Positions 45,706 through 54,282 of a DNA stretch of 64,000 nt are shown here, piece after piece. A program made the translations under genes and the position numbers. The notes beneath the pieces were generated by a model. The model did not search any database and was not told the DNA's origin. It was given only the letters and a program-made list of their open reading frames with translations. Source of the DNA: JAGQPD01 sp020426865 (lineage in GTDB: Bacteria; Planctomycetota; Planctomycetia; Pirellulales; Pirellulaceae); contig JAWKTN010000002.1 of assembly GCA_041399065.1 (NCBI GenBank), positions 992,001 through 1,056,000 on the forward strand, read 5' to 3'. How positions within the stretch are numbered: position 1 is the stretch's first letter; the number at the start of each line of letters is the position of its first letter.

Positions 45706-46332
45706 CTAACGAACGGCGCAGTTACTATTTCCAGCGTCTATTTGTGTTTGTGCCAAGGAGGAAGGAGGATCGGACGGGACAGACGGAGTTATCGAGGGGC
45801 GAAGCGAGGGGCGAACGGCTGGGACAGCCGTGTAACATTGCAGGCTCAATTCAATCGCCAATAGCGTCCAGATCGACAGTGCGACTGGCAGAGCGTAAGG
45901 AATCGTCTGTCTGAGCAGCGTTTCTTTGGTCGGTGGTTTCACGTTGCCTTCCCGTGATACGGACGACATCTTCATGCGGTTCCAGATGATCATCACCACG
46001 GTACAAACGGCAGCAAATGCTGCACTACCGATAAAGATCATCAGCGTCGGCATGGCACCTAGCCAGGCTCCTACCGCACCCATCAACTTCACGTCGCCAC
46101 CGCCACCGCTGCCAGTCAGCCACAGTACCAACAGCACTCCGAACCCTGTGGCGAAACCTCCCAGCGATAGCCACAGTCCGGACATTCCACCGGTAGCAAC
46201 ATGATAGATCAGTCCGACAATCGCCGCCGACACGGTCAGCCAGTTCGGAATTCGCCGCGTCTTCAGATCGATCGATACGGCCACCGTTGAAAACGCGATC
46301 ACTGCCAATAGTGAGACCAGATCAATGTGCAT
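45706..46332 (-). CDS. Prepilin peptidase (TadV/CpaA type, A24 family)
   Basis: 208 residues from ATG 46332 (GAGG 8 nt upstream; ATG 46338 is too close to it). An aspartic membrane protease that cleaves class III leader peptides of Flp prepilins. The catalytic pair is Asp in SIDLKTRRIPN and in GGGGDVKLMGA, set among about six transmembrane helices. The short TadV form without a methyltransferase domain fits. The last 40 residues (from about 170) are Pro/Ser-rich and are encoded partly by a dispersed AGCCGTGTAAC repeat (45817-45841); this tail is unlike the family. It belongs to the Tad locus. Confidence 0.9.
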   Translation of the reverse strand: MHIDLVSLLAVIAFSTVAVSIDLKTRRIPNWLTVSAAIVGLIYHVATGGMSGLWLSLGGFATGFGVLLVLWLTGSGGGGDVKLMGAVGAWLGAMPTLMIFIGSAAFAAVCTVVMIIWNRMKMSSVSREGNVKPPTKETLLRQTIPYALPVALSIWTLLAIELSLQCYTAVPAVRPSLRPSITPSVPSDPPSSLAQTQIDAGNSNCAVR

Positions 46333-46352
46333 CTTCATATCCTCAGTTCAAG

Positions 46353-47600
46353 TTAGAAATCGATTGCCACAATGTTTTCTTTGCCTTCGCCAATGCCTGC
46401 CGTGGCCTGACGTCGTTCGAATTCGGCTGCCGAACAGCCTCGCCAAAGCGCGAGTGCTCGAGCGGCATGTGTCAGGAACGTGTAGTTCTTCTCGACCTGA
46501 GCCGGATCCATTTCTTCGATTGTTGCCACCAGCCATTGCGATGCGCGGACCATCGTCTCGCGCGGTGGGTGCAAGTGCTCCGGTGCCATCGCCCACCATT
46601 CCAAAGCGTGGCCGGTCGCCAGAATGCGGCGACTGATCTCCCCCGTTCCCGGGTCCTTCACTGGATGTGAAAGATCGGGCCAGTTGCCGTCCCAATATCC
46701 CTCATCCGATTGCGTGGCATACAATGACCGCGTAATCTCTTGAAGATACTCTTCAACGGCATGGCGCCCCACTGGCGACAGCAACCCTGGCTGGCCACCA
46801 TCGGGCCGCATCTGCTCGTCGATCCGCAGGAACATCGTCAACGTATAGACGCGGTGCATACCGTAGCACACGCCCTGTGGCTGTTGTTGTCGCATTAGCC
46901 GGTCGGCCAACGTATCGAAATCGATCACCTGACCTTCGCACGTCTGCCAGGCTCGACCATCGGTGCAATAGAACGCTGCGGCAAGCGCCGTCCATTCGTA
47001 CTCACGTTGATTCAGCCGAAACTCCGTCAGTGCGTGCTGCAGAATATCGCGAACTTCCGCGGGGCCATTGCCCGTGGAAATGGGATACGACAGCGGCAAC
47101 TGCAACTCGGCCAACGTTCCCATCAAGTGATCGACGTGGCTGACCGATGCTTTTCCCTCCTGTGTCGACACTGACACACCATGCACGGTTCGTTGTAGCA
47201 AAGGCGGGCTTTTGTCCCCCCAATTGGCAGAGAACGTACCGTTTTGCAGCAGCATCGCCAGCATTTGTTTTCCGCTAAAGGAACCGTCTTCGAACTGTGC
47301 GTCGACGCCCCACAGGCGAATCCCGTGGTCAATGAAATTCACTTTCGTCGGATTCTCGCTAAACTTCGGATGTATCCTCTCCAACACCGACGACAACTGA
47401 CGATCGGATACCATAAACGGATAGTCGTAGGTCGGTTGCACCTGACGCGGATACTCGTTCAGTTCCGGCAACGGCAAACGTGAATTCACCGCGCTGGCAC
47501 CGTACACGACTCCGACAGCGACACACGCGAGAATGGCGACCTGGCACCAGACGAAGCGGCGACCGACCAGTAAATTGCTTGGCGTAATCTGTTTCGTCAT
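46353..47600 (-). CDS. Membrane-anchored hypothetical protein in the Tad locus
   Basis: 415 residues. One transmembrane helix (about 18-36), then an extracytoplasmic part: SSVLERIHPKF, IRLWGVDAQFEDGSFSGKQMLAMLL, and SDEGYWDGNWPDLSHPV followed by LATGHALEWWAMAP, a helix-loop pattern that resembles the alpha/alpha-toroid proteins (inference, low). No family name is given. It is placed 20 nt upstream of the peptidase start and 6 nt after the next upstream gene, so the three are likely one operon. AAGGAG lies 10 nt before the ATG. Confidence 0.72.
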   Translation of the reverse strand: MTKQITPSNLLVGRRFVWCQVAILACVAVGVVYGASAVNSRLPLPELNEYPRQVQPTYDYPFMVSDRQLSSVLERIHPKFSENPTKVNFIDHGIRLWGVDAQFEDGSFSGKQMLAMLLQNGTFSANWGDKSPPLLQRTVHGVSVSTQEGKASVSHVDHLMGTLAELQLPLSYPISTGNGPAEVRDILQHALTEFRLNQREYEWTALAAAFYCTDGRAWQTCEGQVIDFDTLADRLMRQQQPQGVCYGMHRVYTLTMFLRIDEQMRPDGGQPGLLSPVGRHAVEEYLQEITRSLYATQSDEGYWDGNWPDLSHPVKDPGTGEISRRILATGHALEWWAMAPEHLHPPRETMVRASQWLVATIEEMDPAQVEKNYTFLTHAARALALWRGCSAAEFERRQATAGIGEGKENIVAIDF

Positions 47601-47606
47601 GGCTGC

Positions 47607-49214
47607 CTAGCTCCTTTGTACGATCAATGTTTGAGCGTCCTCGAATACAACCTTCCAGGACGAAATGCCTCGGCGGACCTGCCGAGTCAGACTTGGCTGC
47701 TTGGCTTTGTCGATAATCAGATCACTGATTGCGTACTTTTCTACGAGGGTCGTCCATCCTTGTTGTCCCCGGTAGATGCGTCCATAGTCGGCGATCACGA
47801 TCTCAGGAAGTCGATACATATCGGTGTTGGCCATGACTTGTACCGGATTGTCAACGCGCAAGAAGTCGCTCCAATAATTCGGACAAAACACCAGACCTGC
47901 CGGCTGGTTCTCGATGCAATACTGCTTTGCACCACACGGCATGCTATTGCCGACGACTTGTCGTTCACTGCGATGTGAACCTCCGAGGACCGACCCTAGT
48001 GGCGAGAAGCAGAAGCCCAACCACAGCACCAATCCCGTAACGAGAGTGAACGCGAATTGCAGGCCCCGTTTTTTTGTCGGAACAATGACGGCCGTCGACG
48101 CCTCGTTGTGATGTGCCCCGTCTCCAATATCGTCGTCCTCGGATGGTTTATGGATGCCCCACAACGCTATCACGGAGGCTGTCATCAAGGGTGCCGCCCA
48201 AATCATATTATTTCCGCAGCATGCCACAGCGATCGTGGCGGCAATCGGTGTTACGACCCATACGCCCGGAAGATGACCACGATGTCGTGCGGCCACTACC
48301 CACAGCAGCCAAGCCACGCCCACGCACACTCCCGTCCATCCGGCCATGATCGGAGGCGACCAACCACCCAACGTCGTCAACAGCGGGTGGTCGGGCCACC
48401 ACAGCACCGACTTCCACAGCAATAGGCCGTGCGGCTGACACAATGTGGTAAGCCATGCCAATTCGCAGAGCCATATACGGCTTCGCAAGTCCTCGTCGTC
48501 AGCAATTTTTATGGAGCCGCATTGCCACCTGCTTGCCGCCAGTCGAGCGATGGCCAGACACACTAACCAGGCCCCCCCTACCACAAACGACGCGTGGCAA
48601 TTGGACCACACGACAAACAGGACAAGCACGGCACACCATTTCCACATTGCCGCTCGCGACCAACGAAAGTCACCTGTGGCTCGGTCGTAGTTCGTGGACA
48701 ACAGAAGTGCCAATAATGCCATCGCCAGTTGCCCAAGCGACTCACCGTCAAATCCGGCCAACTGCTGATAGCAGCAAATGGCCACGGCCCCTGCGCCCCA
48801 GGCAGCGAGCCACCGACGCGTAAGGCGATAAAAGACGATCGACCACACAATCCACACGCTCGTTTGTACAACGGCAAACGAGATCGACAGCAATTCGGAC
48901 CCGCCCACTCGATAGACACTCGCACTCAACCAGCGACCGACCCAACCCAATTCTAGCGATCGTATTCCGCGCGACAGCGGCACGTATCCGGCGATTCCGT
49001 CTGTTTCGGATGCCGCAATCTGCCCCGCCGCAACAGCCGACCATGTCGTGGGACTCGCGACCGGCACATAACAGAAATAGAGGAACATCACCACAAATAG
49101 GCTGCATGTCAAAGCGTGGTACCATTTCAGCGCACACCAAGCCGGAAGATTTACTTCCAGCTGCCGGGGCTGCATTGCTGTTTCATACCGCTTGTTATCT
49201 ATTGCTGTCGACAC
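47607..49214 (-). CDS. Polytopic membrane protein of unknown function
   Basis: 535 residues with about ten hydrophobic helices (first at about 33-52, last near 400), then a soluble C-terminal domain of about 120 residues (CPNYWSDFLRVDNPVQVMANTDMYRLPEIV ... WTTLVEKYAISDLII). The architecture resembles PMT-like or oligosaccharyl-type glycosyltransferases of planctomycetes, with the soluble end typical of the family (YWSDFL, DxDMY-like). The acidic first-loop motif of GT-C enzymes is not certain here. It starts with GTG at 49214; ATG 49175 is an alternative. It may glycosylate the pilin products (inference only). Confidence 0.65.
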   Translation of the reverse strand: MSTAIDNKRYETAMQPRQLEVNLPAWCALKWYHALTCSLFVVMFLYFCYVPVASPTTWSAVAAGQIAASETDGIAGYVPLSRGIRSLELGWVGRWLSASVYRVGGSELLSISFAVVQTSVWIVWSIVFYRLTRRWLAAWGAGAVAICCYQQLAGFDGESLGQLAMALLALLLSTNYDRATGDFRWSRAAMWKWCAVLVLFVVWSNCHASFVVGGAWLVCLAIARLAASRWQCGSIKIADDEDLRSRIWLCELAWLTTLCQPHGLLLWKSVLWWPDHPLLTTLGGWSPPIMAGWTGVCVGVAWLLWVVAARHRGHLPGVWVVTPIAATIAVACCGNNMIWAAPLMTASVIALWGIHKPSEDDDIGDGAHHNEASTAVIVPTKKRGLQFAFTLVTGLVLWLGFCFSPLGSVLGGSHRSERQVVGNSMPCGAKQYCIENQPAGLVFCPNYWSDFLRVDNPVQVMANTDMYRLPEIVIADYGRIYRGQQGWTTLVEKYAISDLIIDKAKQPSLTRQVRRGISSWKVVFEDAQTLIVQRS

Positions 49215-49281
49215 ATTCGTACTCGCGCTATTGGGGACGGTGTGGATATGAGAGGACCAACTATATACTTACAAAACCAAG

Positions 49282-50118
49282 TTATCGGGTACCGCTGGCT
49301 CGGTTGCCTCCGGCATTCGAATTCCAGGCGCCATCCCGCCCAGCACCCTGTCCTCGCCCTATCGAGCTGCCATTGTTGCTTCCGCGGCCGTTTTGCCCGT
49401 TGCTGTCTCGATCGCGGTTGCCGTGACCGTTGCTGCCATTTCCGTGGCCGTTGTTTCTACTGCCGTTGCCATTTCCGTGACCGCTGTTTCCATTCTGATT
49501 CCCGTGACCACTATTTCCGTTCCCGTGACCACTGTTTCCATTCCCGTGACCACTGTTTCCATTCCCGTGACCGTTGTTTCCATTCCCGTGGCCACTGTTT
49601 CCATTCCCGTGGCCACTGTTTCCATTCCCAATTCCGTGACCGTTGTTTCCACTGCCACTTCCATTCCCATGACCATTGCTTCCATTGCCGTGACCACCGC
49701 TTCCGTGGCTGCCGTGAGGTCCATTCCCTCCATTGCCACCGCCTCCGTTGCCACCATTTCCATTGCCACCATTTCCGTTGCTGTTGTCGCCAAGTCCTTC
49801 GATGCTGTTCAACGTAAAGAACTCGATAAAGTTATCCGCGCTGCCACTTTGTTGATCCGGGTCGTCACAAAAGTCGAGGGCGTCCTGGAAACCTGAACCG
49901 GCGGAGGAGGCCGCATGGCCGATAACACCATGATGCGCATAGGCTTGGTTCAGATCCTGCACGGCGCCGCCAATATCGGATAACTCCGATACGATGCTGA
50001 CACGTGCTGCCGTCACTGCCACGACCACGCTGATCAATACGATTGTGGCGATCAGTACCAATTCCACGGACACGACGAAGCCGATCTCGTCGCTCGAAAA
50101 CCTGTTCATCCACGTCAT
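49282..50118 (-). CDS. Pilin-like protein 1 with a long Gly/Asn/His/Ser repeat tail
   Basis: 278 residues. Residues 1-100 are a prepilin-like module: SSDEIGFVVSVELVLIATIVLISVVVAV, a Gly before the helix and a Glu in it, then VSELSDIGGAVQDLNQAY and a Cys (FCDDP). From about residue 108 the chain is low-complexity (GNGGNGNGGNGGGG) and then 7-residue repeats GHGNGNS, encoded by 21-bp tandem repeats, to the end. AGGAG lies 8 nt before the ATG. Two paralogues follow in opposite orientations. The class III leader suggests cleavage by the prepilin peptidase of this locus. Confidence 0.78.
   Translation of the reverse strand: MTWMNRFSSDEIGFVVSVELVLIATIVLISVVVAVTAARVSIVSELSDIGGAVQDLNQAYAHHGVIGHAASSAGSGFQDALDFCDDPDQQSGSADNFIEFFTLNSIEGLGDNSNGNGGNGNGGNGGGGNGGNGPHGSHGSGGHGNGSNGHGNGSGSGNNGHGIGNGNSGHGNGNSGHGNGNNGHGNGNSGHGNGNSGHGNGNSGHGNQNGNSGHGNGNGSRNNGHGNGSNGHGNRDRDSNGQNGRGSNNGSSIGRGQGAGRDGAWNSNAGGNRASGTR
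49480..49660. repeat. 21-bp tandem repeat within pilin 1
   Basis: Units such as ATTCCCGTGACCACTGTTTCC (plus strand) occur about seven times with small variation, encoding GHGNGNS on the minus strand. Confidence 0.85.
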
Positions 50119-50168
50119 ACGACGGTCTCCTATTGCCCGATTCCATTGCGGTTGCCTTGCTGTACGGA

Positions 50169-50492
50169 TCAGTGTTCATCAGAAGTTCCAAAGATCACGA
50201 TACAGTTATCCATGCGACCGGAAGGGTCGCCTGCGCTGTCCGCCCAATCCGAGCGGTCTTGAAAGCTGGATCCGGCCGTTGAGGCGGATCGGCTGTTGAC
50301 TCCAGAATATCGATACGACTGGTTCAAGTCCTGAATGGCACCGCCGACGTCGGACAACTCCGATACGATGGCATCTCGAACCACAGCCAAACCGGCAATC
50401 AATCCAATCACGAGAATCGTCGCGATCAGTACGAGCTCCAGGGATACAATGAACCCGGCGTCGTCGTTGACTAACTTGTGGAAGACGTCCAT
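50169..50492 (-). CDS. Pilin-like protein 2 (paralogue)
   Basis: 107 residues from ATG 50492 (a TTG at 50501 would add three residues). DDAGFIVSLELVLIATILVIGLIAGLAVVRDAIVSELSDVGGAIQDLNQSY is nearly the same as in pilins 1 and 3; then SASTAGSSFQDRSDWADSAG and a single Cys in DNCIVIFG. A short extracytoplasmic part of about 70 residues without the repeat tail of pilin 1. The start region is divergent from pilin 3. Encoded just upstream of pilin 1, 50 nt apart. Confidence 0.8.
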   Translation of the reverse strand: MDVFHKLVNDDAGFIVSLELVLIATILVIGLIAGLAVVRDAIVSELSDVGGAIQDLNQSYRYSGVNSRSASTAGSSFQDRSDWADSAGDPSGRMDNCIVIFGTSDEH

Positions 50493-50836
50493 TTGTCCCA
50501 ATTCCGCAAAACCGTGCCTCGTACGTAATTCCTACTTCTTGCGTGGTTAGGAAAAAATACCACAAGAAAAATGTAGCGGACGTGCGGTTTTCGCAATTTG
50601 TTGAAAATTTTCAACGCGACGCTGAACGGGTTCGGTCGTAACGATCTCGCAAATTCTGCCCCTCACGACGGCGATAATCTGTCCGTTCTGGACGAAAATC
50701 GGTCAAGTTTTCGACGGCAGCCGCAAGTGCGTAACCTACGATTGGTTCGTAACGCACGTTGCGGAGGCAATTGCGTGTTTGCCTACTTGGAAATCGCAAC
50801 GTGAGAGTCTTTTCTGTTTCTTTTCGGAGAGTGTTT
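50493..50836. other. Divergent intergenic region between pilins 2 and 3 (344 nt)
   Basis: Should hold both promoters. It contains the palindrome at 50600-50615. The first 100 nt are AT-richer (GAAAAAATACCACAAGAAAA), which is unusual here. A CGGAGAG box precedes the pilin 3 ATG. Confidence 0.5.
50600..50615. promoter_or_regulatory. Perfect 16-nt palindrome between divergent pilin genes
   Basis: GTTGAAAATTTTCAAC is a perfect palindrome, about 110 nt upstream of the pilin 2 start and 220 nt upstream of pilin 3. It could be a shared operator for a dimeric regulator. The regulator is unknown. Confidence 0.45.
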
Positions 50837-51199
50837 ATGAAGTTGATGTCGAAGAAGCTTTGGAATGATGATGCTGGTTTCGTCGTGTCGGTGGAGCTCG
50901 TGCTGATCTCCACGATCGCCGTGATCGGCTTGCTGGCCGGCCTGACCTCTGTCCGTGACGGCGTCGTCTGCGAATTGTCAGACGTTGCTGGTAGCGTTCA
51001 AGATATGAACCAGTCCTACGCGTTTAATGGCGTTGTTGGTCACTCGGCCGCAACTGCCGGTTCGAGCTTCACAGATCAATCGGACTTCTGTGACAGCGCT
51101 GACGATGAAGCTGGGGCCGCAGACAACTGCATTACCTTCGCCGGCACACCTGCCGACGAAGGTGGCGCCGCACCAACGCCGGTCAATCCGACACCGTAG
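50837..51199 (+). CDS. Pilin-like protein 3 (paralogue)
   Basis: 120 residues from ATG 50837 (CGGAGAG 5 nt upstream; the in-frame ORF reaches back to 50759 without support). N-terminus NDDAGFVVSVELVLISTIAVIGLLAGL with a Gly before the hydrophobic helix and Glu at +6 from it, then ELSDVAGSVQDMNQSY. Two Cys (FCDSADDEAGAADNCITF) could form an intramolecular disulfide. The C-terminus is short and acidic/Pro-rich. It is likely the major pilin, as it carries the only strong terminator of the cluster. It precedes cpaB. Confidence 0.83.
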   Translation: MKLMSKKLWNDDAGFVVSVELVLISTIAVIGLLAGLTSVRDGVVCELSDVAGSVQDMNQSYAFNGVVGHSAATAGSSFTDQSDFCDSADDEAGAADNCITFAGTPADEGGAAPTPVNPTP

Positions 51200-51610
51200 T
51201 CGGTAGTTTTGCGGGTCGGCATATCTCGGGTATGCCGGCCCGTTTTTTTTGCACTGCAGTTCCGTCACGATCACGTCCAATTCGCTCACGTGGTATCTTT
51301 GCGACGATTGTAATCATCGTCTTCTTCAGGGCAGTCGCTGCGATGCGACGTTCTTGCCACGACGTAACGTGTGCTTTGCTGTCGTGTCGACATCACTTTA
51401 GATGGCCACCGGTACGCAGTGGCGCTAGGCCCTACGATGATCCTCGGGCATATTGCCGGGACTTCGTCGCGCGCCCGTTTCGCTAGGACACTATGAGATG
51501 GAGCGCTCGGCGAACTGTTATCGAATGTCACGCAGGGATCTTGCCCAAATTGTTTTGCAGGCAAGTCTCTCGGTAGCAATAGAAGCAAATAGCGACGCAC
51601 CTTTTCCCTA
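51200..51610. other. Leader region before cpaB (411 nt)
   Basis: Starts with the terminator at 51212-51250. The remainder has no convincing coding frame; it would hold the promoter of the cpaB-cpaF-tadB-tadC genes. No clear boxes seen. Confidence 0.4.
51212..51250 (+). terminator. Rho-independent terminator of pilin 3
   Basis: Stem CGGGTCGGCATA (51212-51223) pairs with TATGCCGGCCCG (51231-51242), 12 bp with one G-T wobble, 7-nt loop, then eight T. Starts 12 nt after the stop codon. Likely lets pilin 3 be expressed more highly than the assembly genes. Confidence 0.93.
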
Positions 51611-52927
51611 TTGGCAAAGAGCCCGATTGTGCTGCGAAAAGCTCCACCACCCACACAATTGAATTCCAGCACGATCCTGCTGGCCTTTGTCGCAATTCTG
51701 TTCGGATTGGGCGGCACCTACGCCGTGCGCGTTTACTCTCAGAAACCACCGGTGGAAGAACCAGTTCCGCCACCACCACCCAAAAAACCAGCAATGGTTA
51801 CGGTACCGCTGGCCAGCCGGGATATTCCCAGCGGCACACGGATCACGTTGGATGACGTCGCGCTGTTCAAAATGACGCCGGAACAGATGAAGAAGTCAAT
51901 TTCGGCCAAGACCTTTATGACCAGTCCGCAACAGATCATCGGCAAGATCGCCGCCAACAACATCCAACGTGGCAGCACGTTTGACAGCAAGCAATTTTTT
52001 CCGATCGGACATCGTCCCGGCGTGGTCAATCGATTGCAACCTGGCCTGCGCGCTATAACCGTCAAGTTGACGCCGCAAAACGCCCTGGAAGGGTTTGCTG
52101 GCCCCGGCCAGCACGTCGACGTACTGTTTCAATACGGTGCAAGTAGCGCTGGAGGCAGTGGTGGAGACGGTTCAGGGACAGGAGGGTTCTATCCGCAATA
52201 CTACGACTTCAATCCGCCCCGGCGGCGCGATTATTACGGCAACACCATGGGCGCATCCAGCGGTAGTGGCCGAATCGATTCGGTCGACGAAGAAATGTCA
52301 AACGCCACTATAACACTAGTGCAGGATGTCGAAATCCTCGCGCTGGAGCGCCAAAGCGTTCCTACGGACGACGCCAGCGATATCAACACCGTAGACAAGA
52401 TCTCCGTCCTGCTGGCGGTCAATCCGCGCCAAGCGGAGTTGCTGCGGGTCGCCGATGGTCACGGCGTTCTGTCACTTACTATGCGTGGTAGCGAAGACGA
52501 AGAACAAGTTCCGCTAATGGACCCAGTGACCTTGAATGACATTATCGACGTCGACGATGTCACGCATGAAATGGAAGTTTACCGAGGAACGTCCCGAAGC
52601 ACGTTGTCGTTCAGCGGTGGCAGCGTGTTGAATCGACGCGTGACCAATCGCGGCCCGACCAACTCTGACGACGTTAATCGCGATGCTTCACCAGCCACCA
52701 ACCCCGCGACAGCTGCGCCAGTATTTATCCCCGTGTGGGCGCCCCCTGCCCTATTGCCACCCAGTATGACTATGCCCCACGCGGTCGGAATGCCGACGCA
52801 GCCACCAACCTCACCTGCAGTGGGGGCAGAAACGGGCGACGATGCGACGAGCGGACGTGCAATGAGCGACAGCATAAGGGGTGGCAGTGCAACCTATCAC
52901 GATGCAACTCATGAGGTGCTACCATGA
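51611..52927 (+). CDS. cpaB: Flp pilus assembly protein CpaB/RcpC
   Basis: 438 residues. A hydrophobic helix (about 21-40), a Pro-rich linker (EEPVPPPPPKKP), then the SAF-like domain: VPLASRDIPSGTRITLDDVALFKM, GKIAANNIQRGSTFDSKQFF, then RAITVKLTPQNALEGFAGPGQHVDVLF. Between about residues 175 and 225 a Gly/Ser-rich insertion lengthens the family's beta region; the C-terminal 100 residues are low-complexity. A TTG start at 51611 or GTG at 51629 (AAGAG 7 nt upstream) are both possible. CpaB helps the secretin and pilin pass the periplasm. Stop overlaps cpaF by 4 nt. Confidence 0.9.
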   Translation: MAKSPIVLRKAPPPTQLNSSTILLAFVAILFGLGGTYAVRVYSQKPPVEEPVPPPPPKKPAMVTVPLASRDIPSGTRITLDDVALFKMTPEQMKKSISAKTFMTSPQQIIGKIAANNIQRGSTFDSKQFFPIGHRPGVVNRLQPGLRAITVKLTPQNALEGFAGPGQHVDVLFQYGASSAGGSGGDGSGTGGFYPQYYDFNPPRRRDYYGNTMGASSGSGRIDSVDEEMSNATITLVQDVEILALERQSVPTDDASDINTVDKISVLLAVNPRQAELLRVADGHGVLSLTMRGSEDEEQVPLMDPVTLNDIIDVDDVTHEMEVYRGTSRSTLSFSGGSVLNRRVTNRGPTNSDDVNRDASPATNPATAAPVFIPVWAPPALLPPSMTMPHAVGMPTQPPTSPAVGAETGDDATSGRAMSDSIRGGSATYHDATHEVLP

Positions 52928-54255
52928 CCGGTCTGTTGCAGCGTTTTGCGCCGGCTCATCAACAATCGGCTATGCCGCAGTCGGAAGAGATCGCGTTTCA
53001 GATCGCTAAGCAACGCGTCCATGAACGACTGGTGGCCAGCCTCGATTTATCAACCGCCGATGAATATTCCCCGGAGCGTCTGAGCCACGAACTGCAGCCG
53101 TTTGTTGAAGACATTTTGCTGGAGGAGGAATCGATCAAGCTCGCCCCGCAGCAAATCGACCGGCTATTGTATGAGTTGCCGCATGAGATGTTCGGCCTTG
53201 GTCCGCTGGAACCACTATTTGCCAATCCCGATGTTAGTGACATTCTGGTGAACCACGCACACGAGGTGTTCATTGAACGCAAGGGGACACTGCAGTTAAG
53301 CGACGTAGTGTTTGCTGACGATCGCCACTTGATGCGCATTATTCAACGAATCGTATCCCATGTCGGTCGCCGCGTCGACGAGTCGAGTCCGTTGGTCGAT
53401 GCCCGTCTGGCAGATGGTTCACGCGTCAACGCCATCGTACCACCGCTGTCGCTGGACGGACCCAAGCTATCGATCCGGCGTTTTCGACAGTTTCATTGCG
53501 GATTGGAAAACCTTGTCGACAACGGAACGCTATCAAGGGAAATGGCCGACTTCCTACGATCTGCGGTGGAAGCGCGCAAGAGCATTCTCATTTCCGGCGG
53601 CACGGGTTCTGGCAAGACGACGATGCTCAACGCATTGTCTTCGTGTATTCCGGCTGGCCAACGAGTGATCACGATTGAGGACTCGGCCGAGTTGCTACTA
53701 CAACACAACCATGTCGCGAGACTGGAAACTCGGCCCGCCAACGGCGAAGATGCCGCAGAGTACAACCAGCGCGACTTGGTACGTAACAGTCTTCGCATGC
53801 GTCCCGACCGGATTATCGTCGGCGAAGTTCGCGGCGCTGAGGCGCTGGACATGCTGCAAGCCATGAATACCGGTCACGAAGGATCGTTAACGACCATCCA
53901 CGCCAACGATACTCAAGACGCGATCGCTCGACTGGAAATGATGGTCGCGATGGCCGGCTTCGACCTTCCACATAGTGTCGTTCGCGCCTACATCTGCTCC
54001 GGAATCTCAATCGTTGTACACATGGCCCGATCGCAGGGAGGCGCTCGCCGCATGGTCCGCATCTCCGAGCTGCGCAAGGGCACCGGCGACATACAGATGG
54101 TAAACGTTTTTGGCTTCCAGCGCACCGGCATTGACGATGAAGGAGCGACGACCGGACATTTTTATGTTGGTGAGCGTCCGAGGTGTCTGCACGACTTTAA
54201 GGAATGTGGCATCTCGTTCGATGAGTCCGTGTTTGATGGCCTGGCAACTGTCTAA
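52924..54255 (+). CDS. cpaF: Flp pilus motor ATPase CpaF (TadA)
   Basis: 443 residues. Hexameric ATPase that powers pilus assembly. N-terminal helical domain (QQIDRLLYELPHEMFGLGPLEPLF), then Walker A GGTGSGKTT (residues 225-233), the Asp box ITIEDSAELLL, Walker B-like RPDRIIVGEVRGAEALDMLQ, and the His box NTGHEGSLTTIHAN. Length is normal. GAGGTG precedes the ATG; ATGA overlap with cpaB suggests translational coupling. Part of the rightward cpaB-cpaF-tadB-tadC group. Confidence 0.96.
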   Translation: MTGLLQRFAPAHQQSAMPQSEEIAFQIAKQRVHERLVASLDLSTADEYSPERLSHELQPFVEDILLEEESIKLAPQQIDRLLYELPHEMFGLGPLEPLFANPDVSDILVNHAHEVFIERKGTLQLSDVVFADDRHLMRIIQRIVSHVGRRVDESSPLVDARLADGSRVNAIVPPLSLDGPKLSIRRFRQFHCGLENLVDNGTLSREMADFLRSAVEARKSILISGGTGSGKTTMLNALSSCIPAGQRVITIEDSAELLLQHNHVARLETRPANGEDAAEYNQRDLVRNSLRMRPDRIIVGEVRGAEALDMLQAMNTGHEGSLTTIHANDTQDAIARLEMMVAMAGFDLPHSVVRAYICSGISIVVHMARSQGGARRMVRISELRKGTGDIQMVNVFGFQRTGIDDEGATTGHFYVGERPRCLHDFKECGISFDESVFDGLATV

Positions 54256-54282
54256 ATCCTGCGAACGGAAAGATGATCATCG

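Noticed and set aside
49116..49817. 233-codon plus-strand frame rich in His/Cys/Arg
   Set aside because: It is the antisense of the Gly/Asn/His repeat tail of pilin 1; the real frame has a pilin module and AGGAG.
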